The notes under the pieces: model-generated
Told to the model about the DNA's origin: nothing
The model's input: only the letters and a program-made list of their open reading frames with translations
The model's database searches: none
From: Ptychodera flava
Taxonomy: Eukaryota > Hemichordata > Enteropneusta > Ptychoderidae
Direction of reading: 5' to 3'
DNA: 64,000 bases
Assembly (NCBI RefSeq): GCF_041260155.1
Contig: NC_091938.1
Span: forward strand, 13,235,428 to 13,299,427
Shown: piece by piece, positions 34,283 to 48,775 of the stretch
Layout: every line of letters begins with the position of its first letter
Numbering within the stretch: the first letter of the stretch is position 1
Position numbers and translations under genes: made by a program

Positions 34283-37200
34283 ACAAAGTTGACTTGACCA
34301 ACTGCATCAACATCGGTACATTCTCTGGAAAATAAAGCACTATAAAGAACATAAAGGAATTAAAGATTGCCACATACGGCAGAAGACCGTGATGCTTATG
34401 ATAATGATGTCATCATCATCATGATACATATATAAAGTTCTTTACAACAATATAAGGCTAACATATCTAGAACTCTCCTCAGGCACTCTTTTGTTTAATG
34501 CAACGTGACCGTATCTTACCAGTACATGTGTCAACAAAGATAAAGCAAAGCACAGCTCAGTACCGGACGTGGGCTGCCACAGCCTGGCTATGACTTGCTG
34601 TTACGGCCACTTTTTAACGCGAACGCTTGATTAATGCTTGCTGATGTTTGAACATGCTCCTTCATTTCCCTGTGATAATGAACAGTATCATTTTTTATAG
34701 GACTTTAAATGTCACAGGTGTGTTGTCTTTTTTGCCCACACAGCTGTATATTAATTCGCTTATAGTGTTTATCTGATTATTGTAATCAAGGGAGTGTTTA
34801 TCTCCTGCTTGTTAAATTTATAGTGCTAATCGCTTACTCTGTATACGTTTATTTGCCTGTACGCTGTCTTTTGTTAAGGCATTTTTACAGCTTGGGTTTT
34901 GATCCTAATAGAGGTTTTGCCTAAGCAAATGTGACTTTTGCCAAATTTGTCTATTTAAGCATTGGGTAGAGTCCCTCACATCAGTTGCAGCTTCAGCATA
35001 GCTAGCGCTGACATTTACAGCTTGATCATCTGCAGTACATTTTCACCACCACCTCCCTGACCCAATTTTACTTGAATAGTGCGATTTTTGTCGGTAAAAT
35101 ATGTATCTTCACTTTATTCCTTTACCTTTAAACAAGAGTTGTAGTGTTATTTAGTTGATTTTTTCTAGACCTTTGTAGTATGTACTTTAAGGTCTAGAAT
35201 GGGGGAAAGTTTCCATTGTAACTAAAGTTTTGGTTAATGAAGCTCGGCATATAATAAAGAACTTATCCTTTGTGTACCAAAGAAACCAATGTGTTTGTCT
35301 TTCCTAATCTGTGTATTCATAGAGAGTAGTTCTCCCGCTACTGTCAATGGTTTGTTAACCTGGTGGGCATTTAAAAGTATCGCATTTATCACTCGACACT
35401 CACTTGAATAATGAAACACCATGGATTAATAGTTCTGATCAATCGAAATTTCTTGTTATTGAACTCAATTAAATTGAAGTTGTATTCAGATGCCATACCG
35501 ATAGCATTATTTTCCGCTGATAGTACTTGATATAATGAACAAGCAGCACTAAGAAAAAATAGCCATGACAGTGCCAGCAAACATTTATCTGGGCAACAGA
35601 GGGCGCTAATCAGTCTCAAAGTACTTCATACTTTGTGGATAAAGTATCTAAAAGACGTTTTGAGAATAAAATTAACCATAACGCCAATTATAAAATATTA
35701 CAATCAACAGTATGAAATTTGTAACTTGTGTCTACGCTAATCAAGAAAATATCGCTCAAATTTCGTGCACACATAGACATTCATAGACCCTGATGTTGAG
35801 CATTGGCAGCCATGGTACTTGGCAAAGCAATATGTGCCGAAATTGAATGAATCGATTAAAAGTTTTTTGAAGTTTTTTGAAGGTTTTTTTTATATAAGAA
35901 AACAGACACCGACACTTGTTTAAAGCAATCTAATAAGCATAATCATAGTGTATGATATTTTAACCAAGACATGTAAATAAGCTTAAGTTTGTAATTCTGC
36001 CTAAAAGACACATATGTAACCAGAGTAATATATGAATTTTAGGCATACTCTACGATTATTTATATTATATCATGCTATCATGCGCCATTCTGATTGGACG
36101 ATATCTCATTCCACCGATGCTAAAATATTGATTTAGCACTGATAGCAGTGGTAAAACGGGCCCCTAAACCAGCATTTTCGAAAATTGCCCAGTCGGTGCT
36201 TTGGAACGTACCGATCTCAACTTAATCCGAAACAGTCCGCTGTGAGCTGTGTTCCAAAGACTGAAGTCCGAATTTCTACACACAGATAACAATGTTATCA
36301 TATTAACAATGTTATCATATTAACATTTTTTGTGATTACCGTTATATGTACTTTATATATACTTTTAAGTCCTAGGGAAAGAAGATAACAATGAAAACGT
36401 ACATCATTTATTTCTATACTCAAAATTCCTTTCACAAATGAACCATGGATTTATTTTTTGACTTTGAATAGTTCCTTCTCCAGTAAAAAAGGTGGATTTC
36501 CTCCCCGCGTTCAAGAAACCGACAGTCTCTAAGCTAATAGCCTGTACAGTTGACTTTCCAAGCCTTCTTATTCACAGGACACCGTAGGTTAGCTCATAGC
36601 TACTTCTAGATGGCTATTTTAACAACGTCCTTGGAAAACCATAAAATCTAGAATGGCCATGAAGAGCTAATAAAATATATTTGCCTGTACAAGCTGAAAA
36701 CTATAAGCCACCTGGCAATTGCGACACCATGCCATACTCAATCCGGAACCACGCTCTCTAGGAAGTCGCCAGTGCTCAGAGTATGGGTGCCGACCTTAAC
36801 AAGTTTGTTGATTGATGGGTTGATTGGACCCAGTGCTTTACTATCTTATCGTTTAGCCTATTACGGATTAAATCCGTGCCGTATGCGACATATTCTATCG
36901 GGTACACGCTTCCAAAGTGCTAGGGGATCGATTTTAGGTACGATTCTGGTAATTTACACAAATATACAGATTTACATTTTGGAAAATTCCAATTGGATAG
37001 CTCGGGGGACCTGCTTTCACCCCGGCAGGCTTTAGCCCCTGGTATAGTACGCACCCAATGGTGCGTATTAGACTGTGTATGTGGAAAGAGTGGTGGAACC
37101 AGTAGTGCTTACTGCTTATAGCAAAATATGGGTCTGCTATACTGCATACATGGAACTGTCCAACAAATTTTAGAAAGTGTTATTTGCAGAATACACTCAA

Positions 37201-38650
37201 AAATAAACAAAAAACACACACACACAACAAGAACAGCTGTTCCTTGACAAACAAACATGAATAACAATACTACTCTTTAATGATATATTTTATATATTGA
37301 ACAAATCATATGTTGTATAAAATGAACCAACTCGCAAACAAACAAAGAGCCTTGGCTCCATGACTACGATGTATTAAAATTGATATCATTTTAGTCTGGT
37401 TCCCTGCCCCTCTCTAACACTGCTGGCGCAACACTCGTGAGCAGTGCATGCAGCCAGCGGTAGAAATGGGGCAGGAGACCATCACTTTGGCATACGCCCT
37501 CTAGAGCTAGACCAACTCTCCTGTCGGCGATCGACTATACTCTTCCAGTTTTTCCGTTGTACTTGTGGTCCATTGCAAGCACAGAGTGACAGGAGACCAG
37601 TCTGATCATCGTTAAAAGGGCGGAAAAAATCCCATAACTCATCATATGGGAAAATTAAACATGCAAATGACATTGTCTAACGTAGAATTATTTGCTTCAA
37701 TTGAATTTGAAAGCCACTTGCTATAAAGAAAAAATTCATTCAGCATGCTATCACATTTTGTATCTAATCTAGCAGTTTCTATGTTCCTACTTGACTTCAA
37801 TACAGGACATTAGGGTATTGGGGCATGGCTGTGACATTTCAAAGATCTAATCTAACATTTTTATGCTGTCGTTTGACATTCATAGGACTATGAAAGGCTA
37901 TAACTTTTTAAAGAAAAATTAAGAGAGATCAAAGTAAAATATTTTTACAACTTGCCAAAATCTTTGTCTAAAACTGTCCAACAAATTTACCTGGTGATTC
38001 TGACAAGTGGTGAAACAAGTGATGGATACCAAAGCCATAACAATTAGCTTTTAGAGTTGATTAAAGAACCTTAATTGCCCTGTAAATCCATCTTTTCCCA
38101 CTTATAGGACACCAATGTTCTGTGCATTTTCTCATGACATGAAACACTTGGACGTATTCATGAAGTGTATCCACTGCAACATCACATCATTTTGGGAGTT
38201 CTTACTCATTGTGAATGAATCTTTTTATTCAAATTGTGTGGTGAAAATATGACTTACTGTGCCTGTTTCCTAAAAAATGTTCATACTCATATTAAAGTGA
38301 TAGCATGAATCCCAGTGGCTTATCACATTCTATCTGTACATGAAATTTTATTCTCTTTTCATAATAAGAAGGAGAAGATGACAAAAGAGCATATATTTCT
38401 CCTTGCATAGATAACAGAGATTGGCCAGCATTTGTTTGGCACTTGTATTTAATCACAGTCTGGTTAATATTTCTAATTTTAGCCAAACAAATGCTATTCA
38501 AAATTGTTGTGAAATGCTTATTTCATGTATTGTTGAACAGGAAATTAAGTTATTTTTATTGTATCATAATATGTTTAGATTAAACCCAGATTTTGTGATT
38601 CGCATAGAACACCACGCGTCCTTTTGTTCTGGAACAGAGCCATTTAAAGA
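34283..38650. repeat. 4.37-kb tandem duplication, copy 1
   Basis: Starts ACAAAGTTGACTTGACC and is repeated with an offset of 4368 bp at the left and 4390 at the right. Long stretches are identical or nearly so (a 62-codon frame at 35234 and its partner at 39605 translate identically). There is no long ORF, splice model or known domain. A TATTTAAG at 34963 and a hairpin at 37398 are kept in both copies. Confidence 0.9.
37398..37480. repeat. 83-bp hairpin in duplication copy 1
   Basis: GGTTCCCTGCCCC and GGGGCAGGAGACC pair as a 13-bp stem (two mismatches). Inside, GCTGGC pairs with GCCAGC. The loop is G+C-richer than its surroundings. Confidence 0.65.
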
Positions 38651-41600
38651 ACAAAGTTGACTTGACCAACTGCATCAACATCGGTACATTCTCTGGAAAA
38701 TAAAGCACTATAAAGAACATAAAGGAATTAAAGATTGCCACATACGGCAGAAGACCGTGATGCTTATGATAATGATGTCATCATCATCATGATACATATA
38801 TAAAGTTCTTTACAACAATATAAGGCTAACATATCTAGAACTCTCCTCAGGCACTCTTTTGTTTAATGCAACGTGACCGTATCTTACCAGTACATGTGTC
38901 AACAAAAATAAAGCAAAGCACAGCTCAGCCCCGTACGTGGGCTGCCACAGGCTAGCCTATGACTTGCTATTATGGCTACATTTCCACACGAACGCTTGAT
39001 TAATGTTTGCTGATTTTTGAAGATGCTCCTTTATCTCCCCGTGATAATGAACAGTATCATTTTTTATAGGACTTTAAATGTCACAGGTGTGTTGTCTTTT
39101 TTGCCAACACAGCTGTATATTAATTCGCTTATAGTGTTTATCTGATTATTGTAATCAAGGGAGTGTTTATCTCCTGCTTGTTAAATTTATAGTGCTAATC
39201 GCTTACTCTGTATACGTTTATTTGCCTGTACGCTGTCTTTTGTTAAGGCATTTTTACAGCTTGGGTTTTGATCCTAATAGAGGTTTTGCCTAAGCAAATG
39301 TGACTTTTGCCAAATTTGTCTATTTAAGCATTGGGTAGAGTCCCTCACATCAGTTGCAGCTTCAGCATAGCTAGCGCTGACATTTACAGCTTGATCATCT
39401 GCAGTACATTTTCACCACCCACCCTCCCTGACCCAATTTTACTTGAATAGTGCGATTTTTGTCGGTAAAATATGTATCTTCACTTTATTCCTTTACCTTT
39501 AAACAAGAGTTGTAGTGTTATTTAGTTGATTTTTTCTAGACCTTTGTAGTATGTACTTTAAGGTCTAGAATGGGGGAAAGTTTCCATTGTAACTAAAGTT
39601 TTGGTTAATGAAGCTCGGCATATAATAAAGAACTTATCCTTTGTGTACCAAAGAAACCAATGTGTTTGTCTTTCCTAATCTGTGTATTCATAGAGAGTAG
39701 TTCTCCCGCTACTGTCAATGGTTTGTTAACCTGGTGGGCATTTAAAAGTATCGCATTTATCACTCGACACTCACTTGAATAATGAAACACCATGGATTAG
39801 TAGTTCTGACCATCGAAATTTCTTGTCATTGAACTCAATTAAATTAAAGTTGTATTCAGATGCAACTTCAAGTACCGATAGCATTATTTTCCGCTGTCAT
39901 CAGTAGTTGATATGATGAACAAGCAGCACTACGAAAACAATAGCCATGACAGTGCCAGCAAGCATTTTCTTGGCAACAGAGGGCGCTAATCAGCCTCAAA
40001 GCACTTTATAAGTAACTAAAAGACGTTCCGAGGATAAAATTCACCATAACGCCAATTATAAAATATTACAATCAACAGTATGAAATTTGTAACTTGTGTC
40101 TACGCTAATCAAGAAAATATCGCTCAAATTTCGTGCACACATAGACATTCATAGACCCTGATGTTGAGCATTAGCAGCAATGGTACTTGGCAAAGCAAGT
40201 TGTGGCGAAATGGAATGAATTGATTGAAGGTTTTTTGAAGTTTTTTGAAGGTTTTTTTATATAAGAAAACAGACACAGAAATTTGTTTAAAGCAATCTAA
40301 TGAGCAGTTATCATAATGTATGATAGTATTATCACCTCATGAAAATGAGTTTTTATTAATTCTGCCCTAAAAGACACATATGCAACCAGAGTAATATATG
40401 AATTTTAGGCATACTCTACGATTATTTATATTATATCATGCTATCATGCGCCATTCTGATTGGACGATATCTCATTCCACCGATGCTAAAATATTGATTT
40501 AGCACTGATAGCAGTGGTAAAACGGGCCCCTAAACCAGCATTTTCGAAAATTGCCCAGTCGGTGCTTTGGAACGTACCGATCTCAACTTAATCCGAAACA
40601 GTCCGCTGTGAGCTGTGTTCCAAAGACTGAAGTCCGAATTTCTACACACAGATAACAATGTTATCATATTAACAATGTTATCATATTAACATTTTTTGTG
40701 ATTACCTTTATATGTACTTTATATATACTTTTAAAGTCCTAGGGAAATAAGATAACAATGAAGGGGTACATCATTTATTTCTATACTCAAAATGCGTTTC
40801 ACATATGAACCATGGATTTATTTTGTGACTTCGAATTGTTCCTTCTCCAGTAAAAAAGGTGACATTTCTCCCCGCGTTCGGAGAAACTGACAAGTCTGTA
40901 AGCTAATAGCCTGTGCAGTTGACTTTCCAAGCCTTCTTATTCACAGAACACCGTAGGTTAGCTCGTAGCTACTTCTAGATGGCTATTTTAACAACGTCCT
41001 TGGAAAACCATAAAATCTAGAATGGCCATGAAGAGCTAATAAAATATATTTGCCTGTACAAGCTGAAAACTATAAGCCACCTGGCAATTGCGACACCATG
41101 CCACACTCAATCCGGAACCACGCATCCTAGGAAGTCGCCAGTGCTCAGAGTATGGGTGCTGACCTTAACAAGTTTGTTGATTGATTGGTTGATTGGACCC
41201 AGTGCTTTACTATCTTATCGTTTAGCCTATTACGGATTAAATCCGTGCCGTATGCGACATATTCTATCGGGTACACGCTTCCAAAGTGCTAGGGGATCGA
41301 TTTTAGGTACGATTCTGGTAATTTACACAAATATACAGATTTACATTTTGGAAAATTCCAATTGGATAGCTCCGGGGGCATTTACTCTCACCCCCCCCCC
41401 CAAATAGGCTTGAACCCTTGCTATAGTACGCACTCAATGGTGCGTATTAGACTGTGTATGTAGAAAGAGTGGTGGAACCAGTAGTGCTTTAATACTGCTT
41501 ATAGCAAAATATGGGTCTGCTATACTGCATACATGGGATTATCCTATAAATTTTAGAAAGTGTTATTTGTAGAATACACTTAAAAACAAACAAAAACACA

Positions 41601-43050
41601 CACACAACAAGAACAGTTGTTCATTGACAAACAATCATAAACAACAATACTACTCTTTATTGATATTTTTTATATATTGAACAAATCATATGTAGTATAA
41701 AATAAACCAACTCCAAAACAAACAAACAAAGAGCCTTGGCTCCATGACTACGATGTATTAAAATTGATATCACTTTAGTCTGGTTCCCTGCCCCCTCTCT
41801 AACACTGCTGGCGCAACACTCGTGAGCAGTGCATGCAGCCAGCGGTAGAAATGGGGCAGGAGACCATCACTTTGGCATACGCCCTCTAGAGCTAGACCAA
41901 CTCTCATGTCGGCGATCGACTATACTCTTCCAGTTTTTCCATTGTACTTGTGGTCCATTGAGCACAGAGTGACAGGGGACCAGTCTGATCATCGTTAAAA
42001 GGGCGGAAAAAATCCCCATAACTCATCACATGGGAAAATTAAACATGCAAATGAAATTGTCTAACGTAGAATTATTTGCTTCAATTGAACTTGAAAGCCA
42101 CTTTGTATAAAGAAAAAAATTCATTCAGCATGCCATCACATTTTGTATCTAATTTAGCAGTTTCTATGTTGCTTCTTGACTTCAGTACAGGACATTAGGG
42201 TATTGGGGCATGGCTGTGACATTTCAAAGATCTAATCTAACATTTTTATGCTGCCGTTTGACGTTCATAGGATTATGAAAGGCTATAACTTTTTAAAGAA
42301 ATACAAGAGAGATCAGAGTAAAATATTTTGCAACTTGCCAAAATCTTTGTCTGAAACTGTCAAAAAAATTTTCCAGGTGATTCTGACAAGTGGTGAAATA
42401 GGTGATGGATATGAAAGCCCTAACAATTAGCTTTAGGGTTGATTAAAGAACTTTAATTATCCTGTAAATGCATCTTTTCCCACTTATAGGACACCAATGT
42501 TCTGTGCATTTTCTCATGACATGAAACACTTGGACGTATTGATGAAGTGTATCGACTGCAACATCGCATCATTTTGGGTAGTTCTTACTAATATTGTATT
42601 GTGAATAAATCTTTTTATTCAAATTGTGTGGTGAAAATATGACTTACTGTGCCTGTTTCCTAAAAAATGTTCATACTCATATTAAAGTGATAGCATGAAT
42701 CCCAGTGGCTTATCACATTCTATCTGTACATGAAATTTTATTCTCTTTTCATAATAAGAAGGAGAAGATGACAACAGACATAAATTTCTTCTTTCGTAGA
42801 TAACAGAGATTGGCCAGCATTTGTTTGGAAATGGTATTTAATCACAGTCTGGTTCATACTTCGGTTCCATCATGTCTATATTTTGGCCAAAGAAATGCTA
42901 TATTCAAAATTGTTGTGAAATGCTTATTTCATGTATTGTTGAACAGGAGATTCAGTTCTTTTTGTTGTATGATAATATGTTTAGATTAAACCCAGATTTT
43001 GTGATTCGAGTAGAACAGCACGTGTCCTTTAGTTCTGGAACAGAACCATT
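38651..43050. repeat. 4.37-kb tandem duplication, copy 2
   Basis: Second copy, joined directly to the first (CATTTAAAGA then ACAAAGTTGACTTG). It ends around 43020-43060, where ACAGAACCATTTA is followed by unrelated sequence. It differs by small indels, for example a C-run at 41390-41400. Confidence 0.9.
41782..41865. repeat. Hairpin in duplication copy 2
   Basis: Same stem and loop as 37398-37480 with one inserted C. Confidence 0.65.
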
Positions 43051-43059
43051 TACAGAACC

Positions 43060-44200
43060 ATTTAGAGGAAGCTGGCGCATGGAAATGATATTTTCACAGG
43101 ATATTTTCGTCACTGCGTTTCTGGAAATTTGCCGATAAGATAAAGGAAAGAATAAGGAGCTTTTTCAATGTTCTCCTTTCATGCTGACTAATATGAGAGC
43201 ATAATGACAGAAAATGTGTTACCAACAAATTTATGTAGGAAATTACTAGGCAGTTTGGTTGTATTCTGTACTTAATATTGAGGTAGATGACTCTATCTAT
43301 AAAAGTTCATACTCGTCATATAAGAAAATGATTCGATCATGAATTGCAAAGTGAAATCACTGAAGTGAAACGTCATTGTAGGAGACCAAGGGTGACCTTA
43401 CATTTGTCATGTTACTTAATTCTGCACCTTTCCTCTATTACCATATTTCATTTATTAGAAAGACTTGATAATGTAGTGTTAAATCTCCATTTAGAGTAAT
43501 ACAGTTTGAATGTTTCCATTTTGCTTTTAACAATATTAGTGTACATTAATTGATATTTGTCCAGCAAATCAGCCAGTATTTTTCTCAAAAAGGATTTACC
43601 ATACATCACAACGTTATAATCAAGTTCTTGTAAATGGAAGACATAGTGTTGAGTTAGCATTTATTTTGTGGCAGTTTCCTACAAAAAGTTTTACGCATTC
43701 TCTGAAATCATTTATTTGTGAAATCTTGACACAGTTTTTGCATTTACATAAATAATGCAAGCAAGAAATGTAATTATTAGCGCCGTGTTAAGTACAAAAA
43801 AACTGTAACAATTAAAGTCGTAAGATTTCAGAGCCATAAGTGTTGTATCTGAGAAGCGCCATTTGTAACTATTGTCATACATATATCAATTTCTGTGAAT
43901 AACCTGGACTTCCGGATAATTTGCATATTCATGAAAAGCTGTCATGCCACCAATACTATCTGTGCATGTATTTATTCAATAATTACACCTATTAAAACCC
44001 CATTGACTGTTACTGACAAAAATATGCCTTCCAATCGTGGGAGAAATGTTATGGATTTCTTTTTGAGGCTATATCGTCTTTCAAAATGTCACTATTTTAA
44101 TCCTTTGGATTTTGTGGATTAAATTCGAGCACTTTCACATATATTTTAGGCGGCCATATTGTAATTGCAACTCAAATATTGTTTAGTAGTCAAAATCTAA
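43060..44200. other. Unique spacer, no gene seen
   Basis: AT-rich, no frame above 75 codons and no repeats shared with the rest of the window. Confidence 0.45.
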
Positions 44201-44204
44201 GTCG

Positions 44205-47200
44205 TCAGTCACAGTCAATGACATTTAGCAGTATCAATATCTGACTATGGTAATTCTCTTCTGTAATGAACATGGGGTATTTTTGGTGTATATCTAGTGT
44301 TCTGACCTTTTTATGTAAATAGCCATTTCTCAAACATGATAGTGCAGTTTCTTGCCGATTAGTGGAATTTTGACATTGCAAGAGCCAGTACATGGCATGC
44401 CTATAATTCTATCCTACTATGAAAAAGGACATAACCCTATGCCTTTCAGACTCAGGTCTACAGTACAAACCAATATGCATCAGTTACAGATTGGTCTTTG
44501 GTACCCCGGCTCATTTCTCTTTTCATGTGCATCATATTGACTTCAATTTTGTTACTTTTACTGACAACTTTCCAATTGCAACTGGTGACTATGTCACTGT
44601 CAGTGACTTGTTTTTGGTGTTTTTATCAGTGATGCTTACATAATAATTCTTTCAGTTCCAGGTTTGTATACATCTAGCATTATGCCAAATAGACATTTAT
44701 GATCTGGCCTGTCTGACCTTTGTATTCCTCACCTTTGCTCCAAGTTGCCTTCGAGTAACCAGCATGTGAAGGCTGCTCAGCATTCTAAAACTGAACTCAG
44801 CAAAACAACAGTTAGTACTACTTTGGGCATCACTCCACCTTCACTGAGCATTAGACCATCAAAGCGAACAAAGACACGAAAGGTTTTGATGCATTTCGGG
44901 TACAATGTCATTGTCAACGATCTGTTTTTTGTGTTTTACCAGTGTTGCCTGTATAACTTCAGTCCATTATTCTAAACACATTGATGATCTGGCCTGTCTC
45001 ATATCAGTGTTGATAAACATGCCTGTTAGATGCCATGATGGTTCACAAAGTACAGCAATCAACTGTTGGTCTGTCCCAGACTCCAAGACTTTGCTTCTAT
45101 GGCAACATGGCAGACTTTGTATAAAACACTACAAATCCGAAAGGCACGGTTGTAGATGCTATATTTCTCACAAATCAATTATAAATAAAGTTTTTGTCAA
45201 AATGTGACAAATTATTTCATATCAATATTTTACAAATTTAAATTGTCATAGAAATGTTAATATTTAAAATCTATGGAAATTGTATAGATGCTTTATACAA
45301 ATTCAACACAAACATTTGGAGAATGTAATCCACATAACTAATGGGGCTTGTAGCAGCCCTCTGTTTTTCATAATACCAAAATGTCGACAGGAAAAATTTC
45401 CTGTGCAGTGTAGCTATCCTGTGTGGCTTTAGTAAGTGGTAAAAATACAACAAAGCAAGCTGAAATATTGGTACTTGTCCATTCTTGCCCAATATCAATG
45501 TGTAAGCTGCTTAACAAAATCGAGTATTTTTCTCACTCTTGAAGAGGTTTTTTACCTGTGTAGCTTGTAATTCAATTCTTTCACTTTGTGTTCTTTCACT
45601 TCAAGGTATTTACCGGTGGTATCATTCCAAACAGACATTTATGATCTGACCTGGCCGATATCAGCGTGGATAAACATACCTGTCAGATGCCATGACAGTT
45701 CACAAAGTACAGCAATCAACTGTTTGGTCTGTGCCAGGTACTTAGACTGTTTCCATGGCAACATAGCAGAGTTTGCACAAAGTCTCTAAATATCACAAAG
45801 ACCTACCCCTAACTAACAGGAATACAGACTATGGTGAATAATACAATGTAATAGTACTATTTCAATTCTAGTCAAATTCAATGAAACTTTACAAAACAAA
45901 CATCTTTGCGGTCTTGTCTGTGTGATTTTTAATCTTTCTGTCGTATGTTTCTTTTATGAAGTTTTTTTTTCAATTTTGTCTTTTAATAGATATATATTTT
46001 ATATTTATTTTTTACTCGTCTGTAAGTGGCTGCCAGCTGACGCTTTTGACGAGATCTCATGGGCATACAGAGTCTGTTGAACACACAGTATGTGCTTTTT
46101 AATCCTGAGTAGAACTAATGCATACTTATATGCATTGACCAGCGTAAATGTATCAGATTGACTGTACATTCAAAATCTAAAACAACACAAAAAACATGAT
46201 TGACATGCAGTGTGTATAGTCCTGCTGTGAAGGATGTTTTTTTTTTCTTGGCAGCTGTCAGTCTCTGCCAAGCTTGAAGTCGGTGATATTTGTTCCAGTT
46301 CGAAAAGTTAACTTTTTTATCAATGTTCTATGTTTTTTAACTTCCCATGCATCTAAATTGCAAATTTCAATAAATTCCTTATATAAGTAGCCACCCCTAC
46401 TCTGAATTATTCAAATCCAGGTAAGCTTTATGGCAATATGCTCCCACATCTATGAAGTGCCTGCAGCTGACTGAAATGAAAAATGATATCGCTGACAAGT
46501 TAACAAGGTCGCTCACTAATTACCAAGTGAATTCACTATACGGCTGGCAATACAGCTGGGTAATTTGCTGATTAGGTGTCCAATTTCCAATGCCATGGCA
46601 GTAAAATCCTTTCACTTTGAGTTCTTTCAGTTCAAGATATCTATGAATGTGGTCTTATGCCAAATAAATATATATCATCTTGATCTCTCTGATATCAGAG
46701 TTGATAAACACCTCTGTGAAATGAGGTGATGGTACACAAAATACATCTGTGAACCATTTTGTCTATTACAGGTACAGTGTGTTATTTTGTTCCAGGTAAC
46801 TGGCCGTTTGGTCAAATATCATCGAGCCAGTTGCTTATCATGTATTTTAAGGTCCCCATTCCTGAAATGTTTTTTTTCCCTGCATAGCTAGTATTAAAGT
46901 TCTTTAAGTTTGTTTCTTTTTTCAGTTCCAGATATTTATGAATTTAGCATTATGATAATGTTTATATGAAATTTATCATTTTGTCTGTCTGTCTGATGTC
47001 AGAGTTGATAAACATGCCAGTCATGTGGATAATGATGGCACCGTTAGTACAGGTGTTAACCATTTGGTCAATGTCAGGTTCACTGACCCTCTTTCCATGA
47101 AAACACACTAGAAAGGAGATCAAGACTATGATTAATATAGTACATAACTTATTAATAATGATACAAAGCTTATTTATAATGTCAAAATAACAGATTTTAT

Positions 47201-47696
47201 TATGGCTAACAATATTGAAACATGCTAAAAAAGACAGGGAAAAAAATGCTTCAACACAACCTATTAACAACAGATAAAGAAAGCTTATTTTATTGTAACA
47301 ATCAGACATATATTAGGTAATTACTGTGTATTGCTATATCGCTTACTGACTCACATCAATATAGAACATAATGGTTACTGGAAAAGGGGAGTTTCTATTT
47401 TCATGTAAATATTCCTTTCATGAAGTATATAGACTATATCTGTGGAGAAATACAATTAACAACACACTACAAATACAGCAAAAAGACATATACACCAGGT
47501 CAAATATTTAATATTGATTGAAGTGTTATTCCTAGTTTTGCAACAGTCAAACAACATTTGCAAGCTTACCCAAATTTGACTTATGGGGCTTGGTAAGTTA
47601 TTATAACAAGTTAATTTTCTTTAAACTACTTTAAACTACAAAGGGAAGAATATAACTGTAATGTACAATGAAGGCTACATAGCATTTGAACAAGAG
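44205..47696. repeat. R-block of unit 3 (five cores)
   Basis: Cores at about 44640-44740, 44960-45140, 45576-45800, 46600-46770 and 46905-47110. Collinear with 9360-12330 and 20713-23782 and, at its start, with 130-640 and 6590-6890. Best-kept core translation on the plus strand (45586-45789) reads ...SFQTDIYDLTWPISAWIN..., but the frame does not survive in most copies. Confidence 0.7.
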
Positions 47697-47886
47697 GTCA
47701 AACTTAGGGAGTGGTTCAGTTTTACGGCCTGGGGGGGGGGGCCGGCAAAATCTTGTCGCCGGTGTTCAAAAAAATACAGACCCCCCCTGCATTTTTTGTG
47801 AAAAAAAGATGACCCCCCCTTTGTCAGACGAAAAAAAATTGATGACCCCCCCCCTGAAAAATAACAAAACCCATATGTCAAATTTA

Positions 47887-47970
47887 CCCGCATGAATTGG
47901 ATTTGAACTCCGGTACGCGGCGCACTTTATTCGATGCCAGTGCACAAACTTCTCAGCCACATCCATTGAA
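47887..47970 (-). mobile_element. tRNA-derived SINE head (Leu/Ser-like)
   Basis: Minus strand: A-box-like TGTGGCTGAGAAGTTTG and, about 40 nt on, B-box-like GAGTTCAAATCC. Same layout as 5875-5972 but a different sequence. It sits inside the 1.2-kb element. Confidence 0.55.
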
Positions 47971-48049
47971 ACGTCTGTTAATTAGGACGACTGTAAGGCA
48001 ATTTTTAACTTCATTTCCATAGACAACTCATGTCCATGGACATTGTATA

Positions 48050-48775
48050 AAGTAAACTTTATTGGAGTGGTTCGCCAAAGGCAGCCCTTTGGTTAAGAGG
48101 GTCATGGGCCATTACGTACATACATACATGTTTTAAACTCAGACAAGACAAAATGAAAAAGACAAAGTAAACTATTTATGAACCTTTAATATGTTGACCT
48201 CATGTATAGATATTTATATTATATATATATTACATATACTCTTTCATTGTTGTTTTTTGCAAAACCTTTATTGTACTTTATGATCAAGATCCCAACTGGG
48301 ATACGATTTCAATAAAGGCTTACTTTACTTTACTTTACGTAAAGTCAACTTTATTCTAGTGGGCCACCAAAGGTGGCACGCCGGTAAAGAGGGTCAATCA
48401 TGGCTATTGCATAAAGTAGACTTTACTGGACAGGGCCGCTGAAGGCGCGCGGCCATTACCATTATTCAGTGCGTGATCCCAGGGTCCCTCAAAAATGTTT
48501 CTAATACAAGCCGCGGCTTCAATTGGGAATTTTACGGTAAGATTGCCGTGTGGTATTACATAAAGTCAATTTATTGTAGTGGGCCACCGCAGGTCAATCA
48601 TGGCCATTGCATGAAGTAACCTAATTGGAGTGGGCCGCCAAAGGTGTCTGCCCGTTAAGAGGGTCATGGGTAATACATAATGTATATTTATTGTAGTGGG
48701 CCGCCGAAGGCGGCCCGCCGGTAAAGAGGGTCGATCATGGCCATGGCATAAAGTGAACTTTATTGTTGGTATTAT
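48050..48775. repeat. Degenerate satellite inside the 1.2-kb element
   Basis: Repeating phrase 'aaagt-aacttta-ttg-agtgggccgcc-aaggtgg', followed by 'gtaaagagggtca', at about 48050, 48341, 48413, 48560, 48616, 48680 and 48754. Spacing varies from about 55 to 290 bp because of inserts and deletions. Confidence 0.7.

Noticed and set aside
36772-37035. 88-codon frame found in both halves of the 4.37-kb duplication (also 41141-41407)
   Set aside because: Conserved only because the duplication is recent; the C-terminal part differs through indels and no domain is recognised.
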